Assembly (NCBI GenBank): GCA_030641425.1
Contig: DAOWHM010000076.1
Location: forward strand, 1-6,030
DNA: 6,030 nt
DNA from: Candidatus Bathyarchaeota archaeon
Lineage (GTDB): Archaea; Thermoproteota; Bathyarchaeia; Bathyarchaeales; SOJC01
Direction of reading: 5' to 3'
Position numbers and translations under genes: made by a program
Notes under the pieces: generated by a model
What the model saw: only the letters and a program-made list of their open reading frames with translations
What the model was told of the DNA's origin: nothing
The model's database searches: none
Shown here: in pieces, positions 1-6,030 of the stretch
Numbering within the stretch: the first letter of the stretch is position 1
Layout: each line of letters opens with the position of its first letter

Positions 1-379
1 AGTCATGATTGGCACAATAGAAGGTGATATTCACGACATAGGCAAAAGCCCAGTCAGCGCAATGCTCACTGTTGCAGGTTTTGATGTAATTGATTTAGGT
101 TCAGACGTTCCAGTGGAAAAGTTCATCGAGAAAACCCGAGAAGTCAAACCTGATGTGATTGGAATGTCAGCTTTGATGACCACAACCATGCTAAAAATGG
201 GGGAAGTCATAAAAGCCCTTCAGAAGGAAGGTTTGAGGAAAGAAGTTAAAGTAATAGTTGGCGGAGCACCAACATCAGAAGAATGGGCTAACAAAATTGG
301 CGCAGACGGTCATGGAGGAGATGCCATGGACGCAGTAGAAGTTATGAAAAACCTAGTTGGACACGAGCGCCAGGAATAG
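1..379 (+). CDS. Corrinoid (B12-binding) methyl-carrier protein, MtbC/MttC-like, 5'-truncated
   Basis: This is the cobalamin-binding half of a small cytoplasmic corrinoid protein that carries a methyl group between two methyltransferases. The reading frame is open to the left edge (codon GTC at 2-4), so the ATG at 5 is internal and the usual N-terminal helical cap domain lies outside the window. The visible part shows the B12-binding signature D-I-H-D-I-G (Asp codon 26-28, cobalt-ligand His codon 32-34, Gly codon 41-43), a later S-x-L segment (SALMTTTM) and a VGGAP loop, which is the usual DxHxxG...SxL...GG order. By hand alignment it is roughly half identical to the same domain of the second corrinoid protein at 4010-4726. 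After the motif it reads GKSPV where that paralogue reads GKNIV. The stop is TAG at 377-379, with a second in-frame TAG at 383-385. The MttB-like gene starts 17 bases on, so the two are probably co-transcribed and partners. Confidence 0.93.
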   Translation, partial: VMIGTIEGDIHDIGKSPVSAMLTVAGFDVIDLGSDVPVEKFIEKTREVKPDVIGMSALMTTTMLKMGEVIKALQKEGLRKEVKVIVGGAPTSEEWANKIGADGHGGDAMDAVEVMKNLVGHERQE

Positions 380-383
380 ACAT

Positions 384-388
384 AGGAG
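384..388 (+). promoter_or_regulatory. Ribosome-binding site of the MttB-like gene
   Basis: The sequence AGGAG lies 8 bases before the ATG at 397. It supports that start and translation from the same message as the preceding corrinoid gene. It falls in the 17-base gap and overlaps the second TAG of the tandem stop. Confidence 0.7.
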
Positions 389-396
389 AAGACTAC

Positions 397-1851
397 ATGT
401 CCAATTTTTCTTCCTCTGCTCGCCCTAAGCTGGAATTGCTGCCAAGAACTGAAGTTGAACGCATTCATCTAGCCTCTATGAAACTTCTAGAAGAGATCGG
501 GGTGATGATCTATAATGACAATGCGTTAAGGCTACTTAAGAACGCAGGCGTCGAAGTTGACTTCAGCAAAAAAATTGCCTACATTCCTCAACACCTCGTG
601 AAAGAGTCACTGATTAAAGCCCCATCTGTAATCAGACTCTACAGTCGAAACGGAAAACACGACAGGATTCTAGAAGGGGATAATGTTACTTACAATCCAG
701 GGTCAGCAGCTTTGTTTTTCCTTGACTCTAAGACGGGAGATTTGAGACGCCCGCTGACAAGAGATTTAGTAGATCTCGTCAAGCTAACTGATGCTTTAGA
801 ACATATACATGCCCAAAGCACCGCGCTTGTAGTCTCAGATGTCCCCGATGAAATTGTCGATCGATACCGACTATTCATAGTGTTGAAGAATTCTCCCAAA
901 GCCATAATAACTGGCACTTTTAGCATCGACGGTCTTTATGACATGAAGCGAATGCTCGAGTTGGTTGCAGGAGGCGAAAAAGAGTTAGCTCGAAAACCCA
1001 TGGCCATCTTCGACACATGCCCCTCAGCCCCACTGAAGTGGAGTGAAATAACTTGCCAAAATCTAATTGACTGCGCCAAGTTCCGCATACCAGCTGAAAT
1101 CATTCCTATGCCCCAATTGGGCGCTACAGGACCTGTGACATTAGCTGGATCACTCGTTCAACACAACGCTGAATTTCTCAGTGGACTCGTCATGGCTCAA
1201 GTCGAAAATCCCGGAGCCCCAGTGATTTATGGCGGCTCACCAACGACCCTAGACATGAGATTTGGCACAGCTCGTCTCGGTGCCATAGAGACAATGATGC
1301 TTGGCTGCTCCTACGCCCAAATGGGGAAATACTACAAACTGCCAACTCACGTGTACCTTGGACTCAGCGACACTAAAACAATTGACGCACAATGCGGTTT
1401 TGAATCTGGAATCGCAATTGTGCTAGGGACACTTGCTGGAATCAACGTGATCTCTGGCCCAGGCATGTTAAACTTCGAGAATTGCCAAAGTCTAGAAAAA
1501 CTCGTTATTGACAACACAATTTGTGGCATGGCATTAAGACTAGTGGAAGGCGTGACAGTCACCGATGAAACTCTCGCTATCGACCTGATTCGCAAAGTCG
1601 GACCAGGCGGAATGTACCTAGCTGAAAAACATACTCTGAAATGGTTTAGGAAAGAGCGATTTATTCCATCTGAACTCATCGACCGAAGAGAATGGAAAGC
1701 TTGGAAAGCTGATGGGTCAAAAACTGCGCATCAAAGAGCGAAAGAGATCGTAGAGAAAACCCTCAAAAAACATGAACCTGAACCATTGCAGCGCGATGTT
1801 GAAAACGAATTAGACAGCCTCATGAAGACCATAATGAGTACACATTCATGA
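397..1851 (+). CDS. MttB/MtgB-superfamily corrinoid methyltransferase, non-pyrrolysine
   Basis: A 484-residue cytoplasmic methyltransferase of the trimethylamine methyltransferase (MttB, COG5598) superfamily, near the length of known members. The family moves a methyl group from a methylated amine to Co(I) of a partner corrinoid protein. Family-like segments, in order, are YNPGS (from residue 99), NSPKAIITGTF (from 165), PMPQLGATGPVTLAG (from 237), IYGGSPTT (from 277), SDTKTIDAQCGFESG (324-338) and a glycine-rich LAGINVISGPGML stretch. True MttB enzymes read an in-frame UAG as pyrrolysine near residue 334. Here the frame has no TAG and residue 334 is Gly, so this is a member of the non-pyrrolysine branch. 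Characterised proteins of that branch (MtgB and relatives) use quaternary amines such as glycine betaine. The actual substrate cannot be read from the sequence. ATG 397 is supported by AGGAG 8 bases upstream. The corrinoid gene just before it is the likely methyl acceptor. Confidence is high for family and low for substrate. Confidence 0.93.
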   Translation: MSNFSSSARPKLELLPRTEVERIHLASMKLLEEIGVMIYNDNALRLLKNAGVEVDFSKKIAYIPQHLVKESLIKAPSVIRLYSRNGKHDRILEGDNVTYNPGSAALFFLDSKTGDLRRPLTRDLVDLVKLTDALEHIHAQSTALVVSDVPDEIVDRYRLFIVLKNSPKAIITGTFSIDGLYDMKRMLELVAGGEKELARKPMAIFDTCPSAPLKWSEITCQNLIDCAKFRIPAEIIPMPQLGATGPVTLAGSLVQHNAEFLSGLVMAQVENPGAPVIYGGSPTTLDMRFGTARLGAIETMMLGCSYAQMGKYYKLPTHVYLGLSDTKTIDAQCGFESGIAIVLGTLAGINVISGPGMLNFENCQSLEKLVIDNTICGMALRLVEGVTVTDETLAIDLIRKVGPGGMYLAEKHTLKWFRKERFIPSELIDRREWKAWKADGSKTAHQRAKEIVEKTLKKHEPEPLQRDVENELDSLMKTIMSTHS

Positions 1852-1904
1852 TTTCTACGAGTGCATCTAGGCGCTGACTTGTTGAGAAAGCAGACAAGAC
1901 CCGG

Positions 1905-2972
1905 TTGAAGAACTTGAACTCTTACGAGAGAATAATGGCGATTCTAAAAGGAAAGAAGACGGAAGTCGATAGGCTACCAGCTTTCAATTCCGTTGGAACA
2001 TACACCATTGATGGCATGAAATCATTCAATGCATACTGGCCTGCTGCACACCAAGACCCAGTGAAGATGGCGAAGCTAGGATCTGCACTTCATAAACTAG
2101 CTAGTCTCGAAGCTGCTGTGGTGCCTTTTGAATTAACTCTTGAGGCGGAAACTCTTGGTGCCCCTATAGAATTCTTTAACGACAGAATAAAGTGGCCTAC
2201 AGCAAAAAAATTCATCGCTAAAACCGTTAATGACCTCAAATTACCATCAACACCATCAGAAATAATGCATATGGGAAGAATCCCAATAGTCTGCGAAGCC
2301 ATCAAAATACTAAAAAAGGAATTCGAAGGGATAATTCCGGTAGTTGCATACATATGTTGCCCCTTCGAGAGCATCAGCAGCTATCTAGTGGATTCCGTGG
2401 AATTCTTCAAGAAATGCAAAAGCGAGCCAGAAACAATTCACGAATTTATGAAGGCAACTATCCCGTATTACGGTGAAATTGCGAACGCATTCAAAGAAGC
2501 AGGTGCCGACATCATAACATTCAGAGAAGAAGCAGTCTCCCTCAACAATATACACCCTAAATATTTTGATGAACTAGTGAAGCCCTATCTTAAAGACCTA
2601 ATAAGACAAGTGAAACCACCTAGAATTCTCCACGCATGTGGTCAACTCTACAGTCCATCACTGGAAATAATCAGTAAACTGGTTGAATGTGGAGCTGAGG
2701 CTCTAACACTAGAAGAAAGCACACCTATGGACAAAGCAAGGGAGATCGTTGACAGAATCAAGCCAAACTACCCCTTAGGAGGTAACATTAGCTCTTACAG
2801 AGTATTACATCAAGGTCCAAACGAGAAGATAATCAAGATAGTCCAATTAACAATAGATCAGGGTAGCGACATGCCCATGCCAGGCTGCGATTTCTGGCTT
2901 GAAACCCCAACCAAACATGTAAGAACATTTGTAGAAACCATTCGATTGCATGATCTAGGAGAAAACCAATAG
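1905..2972 (+). CDS. UroD-family (MtaA/MtbA-like) cobalamin-dependent methyltransferase
   Basis: A 355-residue protein of the uroporphyrinogen decarboxylase (UroD) fold. It belongs to the branch that includes the methylcobamide:coenzyme M methyltransferases MtaA and MtbA, rather than haem-pathway HemE. The N-terminus NSYERIMAILKGKK, followed by VDRLP (residues 21-25), matches the family opening. LHACG places H243 and C245, and PGCDFWLETP places C328, giving the H-X-C-X82-C arrangement that binds zinc and activates a thiol in MtaA/MtbA. The start is taken as TTG at 1905. An in-frame TGA at 1875 excludes anything much longer, and the next ATG (1935) would remove the conserved ER segment. No clear ribosome-binding site precedes it. 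The stop is TAG at 2970-2972. The role may be methyl transfer from a corrinoid protein to coenzyme M or another thiol. Because an MtrH-like gene follows directly, it could instead be a substrate-demethylating enzyme, as UroD-fold proteins are in some O-demethylase systems. Confidence 0.87.
   Translation: MKNLNSYERIMAILKGKKTEVDRLPAFNSVGTYTIDGMKSFNAYWPAAHQDPVKMAKLGSALHKLASLEAAVVPFELTLEAETLGAPIEFFNDRIKWPTAKKFIAKTVNDLKLPSTPSEIMHMGRIPIVCEAIKILKKEFEGIIPVVAYICCPFESISSYLVDSVEFFKKCKSEPETIHEFMKATIPYYGEIANAFKEAGADIITFREEAVSLNNIHPKYFDELVKPYLKDLIRQVKPPRILHACGQLYSPSLEIISKLVECGAEALTLEESTPMDKAREIVDRIKPNYPLGGNISSYRVLHQGPNEKIIKIVQLTIDQGSDMPMPGCDFWLETPTKHVRTFVETIRLHDLGENQ
2957..2962 (+). promoter_or_regulatory. 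Ribosome-binding site of the MtrH-like gene
   Basis: AGGAGA inside the last codons of the UroD-like gene lies 11 bases before the TTG at 2974. With the in-frame TAG at 2956-2958, it marks TTG 2974 as the only reasonable start and suggests translational coupling to the upstream gene. Confidence 0.6.
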
Positions 2973-2973
2973 T

Positions 2974-3930
2974 TTGTTCAGATTCAAAACCCATCAAAGA
3001 GTTTTCCAGATAGGGCGAATAAAGATCGGTGGACAACCAGGAGAATTACCAACAGTACTAGTTGGCTCAATATTTTACAAAGGTCACAAAATTGTGAAAG
3101 ACAGCCAGAAGGGAATTTTCGATAGAGAGCAAGCTGAAAAACTGATAAAGAATCAAGAAGAGCTACAGGACATAACAGGCTGCCCTGGGATACTTGACGT
3201 GGTAATCTCATCTGTTGACGCCATAGAGAAAGAACTAGACTTCATTTCAGCCACAACCAAGGCACCTTTCCTTTTTGACGCTTGGCCACCCAACGTTAGG
3301 ATTGAAGGTTTGAAATATTTGGAACAGGTCGGATTAATAGACAAAGCAATCTATAACAGCATATCTCCCACAACAACAACGGCAGAGTTGAAAGCAATTA
3401 AAGCAGCAAAGGCAAAAGCCGCGATACTGCTTACGTTCAATTTCAAGAATCCTTGGGTAAAAGGATTAATGTCCATAATCCGAGGAACCCAAGAGAAAAA
3501 GGGATTGCTCAACCTAGCTGAAACCGCTGGGGTAGACAAACCCATAGTCGACACGTGTGTAACAAGCATTCCCAGCATTGGCATATCTGCTCGAGCAATA
3601 CACCAAGTAAAAGCTGAGTTTGGCCTTCCAGCAGGTTGTGGAGCAGCAAATGCCACCACACGATGGAAAGAACCCAAGAAAAAATGGGGAGAAGCCGTCT
3701 TCAAAGCGTGCGAAGCCAGCCTGCAAACACTAACCTTAGCTATGTGTGCCGATTTTCTAATGTATGGACCAATTGAATCAGCCAACTGGATCTTTCCAGC
3801 GGCTGCTGCTGTCGATGCAACCATAGCTACTGCAGCGAAAGAACTTGGCACCAACCTCGCATCCATGGAACATCCACTATTCAAGCTTTTCCCGAAAATC
3901 GCCGCCGAAATAGAAAAAAATACGAGCTAA
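2974..3930 (+). CDS. MtrH-like methyltransferase (corrinoid to H4MPT or THF)
   Basis: A complete 318-residue homologue of MtrH, the tetrahydromethanopterin-binding methyltransferase subunit of the Mtr complex, at about the family's normal length. It is soluble, with no membrane segment. Conserved stretches include MFRFKTHQRVFQIG at the start, GGQPGELPTVLVGSIFY (19-35), HKIV, IYNSI (126-130), GCGAANAT (221-228) and YGPIE (264-268). No other mtr subunit is visible nearby, so it is a stand-alone paralogue that probably exchanges methyl groups between a corrinoid protein of this cluster and tetrahydromethanopterin. In bacterial MtgA-type enzymes the pterin is tetrahydrofolate, and the choice cannot be settled here. 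It starts with TTG one base after the previous stop. An in-frame TAG at 2956 rules out any longer form, and the N-terminus aligns with the family from residue 1. It is likely the last gene of the first transcription unit, because a promoter follows. Confidence 0.93.
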   Translation: MFRFKTHQRVFQIGRIKIGGQPGELPTVLVGSIFYKGHKIVKDSQKGIFDREQAEKLIKNQEELQDITGCPGILDVVISSVDAIEKELDFISATTKAPFLFDAWPPNVRIEGLKYLEQVGLIDKAIYNSISPTTTTAELKAIKAAKAKAAILLTFNFKNPWVKGLMSIIRGTQEKKGLLNLAETAGVDKPIVDTCVTSIPSIGISARAIHQVKAEFGLPAGCGAANATTRWKEPKKKWGEAVFKACEASLQTLTLAMCADFLMYGPIESANWIFPAAAAVDATIATAAKELGTNLASMEHPLFKLFPKIAAEIEKNTS

Positions 3931-3950
3931 CAAGTCTACGAGGGAGTCCA

Positions 3951-3963
3951 CGAAAGGTTTATA
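3951..3963 (+). promoter_or_regulatory. Archaeal BRE/TATA promoter for the second corrinoid gene
   Basis: CGAAAGG followed by TTTATA (3958-3963) resembles an archaeal purine-rich BRE plus TATA box. It sits in the 79-base gap after the MtrH-like gene. With usual archaeal spacing, transcription would begin near 3985-3990, giving a leader of about 20-25 bases that still contains the ribosome-binding site. No bacterial -35/-10 pair was as convincing. No T-rich terminator for the upstream genes was seen in the gap, so read-through from upstream is also possible. Confidence 0.6.
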
Positions 3964-3998
3964 CACTGCACAAATATTTAGCCTCCTTCCAACCTTCT

Positions 3999-4003
3999 GA
4001 GGT
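3999..4003 (+). promoter_or_regulatory. Ribosome-binding site of the second corrinoid gene
   Basis: GAGGT lies 6 bases before ATG 4010 and fixes that start. It is within the short leader expected from the TATA box at 3958-3963. Confidence 0.65.
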
Positions 4004-4009
4004 AAAAAC

Positions 4010-4726
4010 ATGAGCGAAAACAAGAAGAAGCGCATATTTACAAAGCTTGCTGAAGCAGTTATTGCAGGAGATGTCAAAACAGCGGAAGAAGGCGCAAACG
4101 AAACTATTGCTGAAGGAATCCCTGCCTATGAAGCAGTAATAAATGGTTTAGCTGAGGGAATGAAGGTTGTGGGTGACAAGTACGAAAAGAAGGAGTATTT
4201 CCTGCCTGAAATGCTGCTCTCCTCTGACGCTATGTATGCAGGGTTAAACATTTTGACTCCCCATATTAAGTCACGAGGGGAGCAAAAAGGCAAAATAATA
4301 CTTGGTGTTGTGGAGGGAGATATCCATGACATCGGAAAAAATATAGTGAAAACCATGTTGACAGCTGCAGGGTATGAAGTCGTGGATCTGGGAAAAGACG
4401 TACCTGCGGCTGAATTCGTCAAAAAAGCAAAAGTGGAAGGTGCTAATGTGATAGCGATGTCAACCTTGATGACGCCAACGTTGATGTCAATGAAGACTGT
4501 TGAAGAAAAACTGAAGAGTGAAGGATTAAAAGACAAAGTAAAAACAATCATCGGAGGAGGTTCTGTCTCCGAAGATTGGAAAGCAACAATCGGATCAGAC
4601 GCCTTTGGTAAGGATGCTGTTGAAGCTGTGGATAAAATCAAGATGTTGATAAATACTATCATAGCCGCGGCAGATGCGATGAAGAATAAAGAGAAGAGTG
4701 AAAATGTTGAAAGAGACCAAGATTGA
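4010..4726 (+). CDS. Corrinoid methyl-carrier protein, MtbC/MttC/MtgC-like, complete
   Basis: A complete 238-residue cytoplasmic corrinoid protein that shuttles methyl groups on cobalt. It has the standard two domains. A helical cap spans about residues 5-90 with the family segment GMKVVGDKYEKKEYFLPEML (50-69). A Rossmann-like B12 domain spans about 95-215 with D104-x-H106-x-x-G109 (H106 is the lower cobalt ligand), S151-T-L153 and the G182-G183-G184 loop. The C-terminus carries about 20 extra charged residues (KNKEKSENVERDQD), part of which is coded in the overlap with the next gene. ATG 4010 is supported by GAGGT 6 bases upstream. It has its own promoter-like sequence and overlaps the RACo-type gene by 23 bases, so carrier and activator are probably made together. 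It is a paralogue of the carrier at 1-379. Its methyltransferase partner could be the MttB-like protein, the UroD-like protein or one encoded elsewhere. Confidence 0.96.
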   Translation: MSENKKKRIFTKLAEAVIAGDVKTAEEGANETIAEGIPAYEAVINGLAEGMKVVGDKYEKKEYFLPEMLLSSDAMYAGLNILTPHIKSRGEQKGKIILGVVEGDIHDIGKNIVKTMLTAAGYEVVDLGKDVPAAEFVKKAKVEGANVIAMSTLMTPTLMSMKTVEEKLKSEGLKDKVKTIIGGGSVSEDWKATIGSDAFGKDAVEAVDKIKMLINTIIAAADAMKNKEKSENVERDQD

Positions 4727-6030
4727 GGTCGTTTTTCAACCATATGGTAATCGATCTAAGTTTCGCTTGGGTACAACAATCATGGAAGCCGCCAAGACAC
4801 TTGGCGTAGACATAACTTCATTGTGCGATGGGAAAGGCACTTGCGGAAAATGCAAAGTCAAAGTTCAAAAAGGAGTCGAAGGATTAACCCATCCTACAGA
4901 AAAGGAATTGAAGCATCTTTCTGAGGAAGAGTTGACTCAATCTTTCAGGCTTGCATGTCAAACTCCACTTACTCTTCCCATGGTAATTTATGTTCCTGAA
5001 AGGAGTAGGGTGGGAAAGCAAAGACTACAGACAGACGGGTTAGAGGTGCCGGTTAAACCGAACCCTCTCGTGAAGAAGTATTTTATAGAGATGCCACCTC
5101 CGACTCTTCATGACCCCAGATCCGATGAGGATAGACTCATAGACGCTCTAAGGAAAGAACATGACTTAACCAGTTTGACGATTGATTACGAAACAGCCAA
5201 GTCTCTCCCAATCACGCTTAGAAAAGCCAACTGGAAGGTCACAGCAGTAACGTTCAAAAAAAGAATAATCATCGTTGAATCCGGAGACACTACAGATAGA
5301 TGTTTCGGATTCGCCGTTGACATCGGATCCACCAAACTCGCTGGCTTTTTAATGGATCTTAATAGTGGCAAAGTAGCTGCAGTGGCCGCCAAAATGAACC
5401 CCCAAATATCCCTAGGTGAGGATGTACTATCAAGGATTGCCCAGGCCATGATGCATGGATTTGACGCGTTGGCAGAGCTTCATGAAGCGGTTGTTTCTGG
5501 CATTAACAATATGATAAAAGAGTGTTGTGAGAAAACCGCTGTAAAGATTGAAGAAATTTATGAGTTAAATTTTGTGGGAAACACTGCTATGCAGATGCTT
5601 TTCCTAGAGTTGTGGCCCCAATATACCGCTCTAAGTCCATATACACCCGTACTTCGTAAGGGCATCGATGTTGAAGCCGCGAAACTAGGCTTATTATCTC
5701 ATAAAAGAGCAAATGCCCATTATGTACCTATAATAGGAGGTTTTATCGGTTCCGACAGTGTTGCGGATCTCATGGCCGTGGACATGCTCAACTCTGAAGA
5801 AATCATCATGGACATTGACATCGGTACTAATACTGAAATCGCTATTGGAAACAAAGAATTAACTATGATCGTTTCATGTGCATCAGGTCCTGCTTTCGAA
5901 GGAATGGAGATCAAGCACGGGATGAGAGCTGCTTCTGGGGCTATTGAAAGAGTCAGCATCGATCCTAACTCGCTGGAAACTCATTACAGAACCATAGATG
6001 ACGTTTCGCCCATAGGAATTTGTGGATCCG
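4704..6030 (+). CDS. RACo-type reductive activator of corrinoid proteins (2Fe-2S + ASKHA/DUF4445), 3'-truncated
   Basis: The first 442 residues of an ATP-dependent activator that reduces inactive Co(II) corrinoid back to Co(I). The frame has no stop and runs off the right edge. The N-terminal ferredoxin domain has C41-x5-C47-x2-C50 plus C85, the plant-type 2Fe-2S pattern. A linker (about 90-135) and a small middle domain (about 136-200) follow. The ASKHA/DUF4445 domain then begins with FAVDIGSTK (D206, first phosphate motif), NFVGNTAM, PIIGGFIGSDS, MDIDIGTNTE (D370, D372, second phosphate motif) and SCASGPAFEGME, and the visible part ends in IGICGS. Full-length RACo proteins are a little over 600 residues, so probably 150-200 are missing. 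Start ATG 4704 lies inside the corrinoid gene with a 23-base overlap. Only weak GAG-rich sequence precedes it, so translation is probably coupled. Archaeal RamA-type activators instead carry a C-terminal ferredoxin domain with two 4Fe-4S clusters; this N-terminal 2Fe-2S layout is the RACo type. Confidence 0.94.
   Translation, partial: MLKETKIEVVFQPYGNRSKFRLGTTIMEAAKTLGVDITSLCDGKGTCGKCKVKVQKGVEGLTHPTEKELKHLSEEELTQSFRLACQTPLTLPMVIYVPERSRVGKQRLQTDGLEVPVKPNPLVKKYFIEMPPPTLHDPRSDEDRLIDALRKEHDLTSLTIDYETAKSLPITLRKANWKVTAVTFKKRIIIVESGDTTDRCFGFAVDIGSTKLAGFLMDLNSGKVAAVAAKMNPQISLGEDVLSRIAQAMMHGFDALAELHEAVVSGINNMIKECCEKTAVKIEEIYELNFVGNTAMQMLFLELWPQYTALSPYTPVLRKGIDVEAAKLGLLSHKRANAHYVPIIGGFIGSDSVADLMAVDMLNSEEIIMDIDIGTNTEIAIGNKELTMIVSCASGPAFEGMEIKHGMRAASGAIERVSIDPNSLETHYRTIDDVSPIGICGS

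Noticed and set aside
5..379. Treating ATG 5 as a true start of a short 124-residue corrinoid protein
   Set aside because: The frame is open to the left edge and the ATG falls in the first strand of the B12 domain, where the paralogue has about 97 further residues upstream.
1852..1904. Possible promoter or RNA element in the gap before the UroD-like gene
   Set aside because: No TATA/BRE-like sequence, strong hairpin or T-rich run was seen in these 53 bases.
1905..2972. HemE, the haem-pathway uroporphyrinogen decarboxylase
   Set aside because: The protein carries the H-X-C...C zinc motif of the MtaA/MtbA branch and sits among corrinoid methyl-transfer genes, with no haem or sirohaem genes nearby.
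2970..3126. Pyrrolysine read-through of the TAG ending the UroD-like gene
   Set aside because: The continuation is in a different frame from the MtrH-like gene, gives about 50 residues with no conserved character before another TAG, and the protein already ends at the normal family end.
3351..3884. 177-codon open frame on the minus strand
   Set aside because: It lies wholly opposite the well-conserved MtrH-like gene and its translation shows no recognisable domain, so it is a shadow of that gene's codon use.
4126..4743. 205-codon open frame on the minus strand
   Set aside because: It is antisense to the complete corrinoid protein gene, has a low-complexity Ser/Ile/Phe-rich translation and has no visible promoter or ribosome-binding site of its own.

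Overview
The window is a one-strand cluster of six genes that together look like a corrinoid-dependent methyl-transfer system. The organism is most likely an uncultured archaeon that uses C1 methyl groups. Three things point that way: a stand-alone MtrH-type methyltransferase, an archaeal-style BRE/TATA promoter with a short leader at 3951-3963, and MttB-, corrinoid- and UroD-family proteins of the kind found in methylotrophic archaea. Lineages such as Bathyarchaeia would fit, but the sequence cannot name the taxon. An anaerobic bacterium using MttB/MtrH-type systems is the main alternative.

Layout. Positions 1-379 hold the C-terminal half of a first corrinoid (B12-binding) protein, cut off by the left edge. 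Seventeen bases later comes a complete MttB/MtgB-superfamily methyltransferase (397-1851) with no in-frame amber codon, so it is the non-pyrrolysine kind. After a 53-base gap there is a UroD-fold methyltransferase of the MtaA/MtbA type (1905-2972) with an H-X-C...C zinc motif. One base after its stop begins a complete MtrH-like methyltransferase (2974-3930). The 79-base gap that follows carries a clear promoter and ribosome-binding site. It leads into a second, complete corrinoid protein (4010-4726), which overlaps by 23 bases the start of a RACo-type reductive activator (4704 to beyond 6030). The activator has an N-terminal 2Fe-2S ferredoxin domain and a C-terminal ATPase-like domain, and is cut off by the right edge.

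How the parts fit (inference). The MttB-like enzyme takes a methyl group from a quaternary amine or similar donor and loads it onto Co(I) of a corrinoid protein, probably the one encoded just upstream. The MtrH-like enzyme moves the methyl group on to tetrahydromethanopterin or tetrahydrofolate. The UroD-like enzyme either passes methyl groups to a thiol such as coenzyme M or demethylates a second substrate. The RACo-type protein rescues corrinoid that has oxidised to inactive Co(II). An MtrH-type output would feed methyl groups into a C1/Wood-Ljungdahl pathway rather than only into methane formation. No RNA genes, mobile elements, CRISPR arrays or long repeats were seen, and no gap without a gene exceeds 80 bases.
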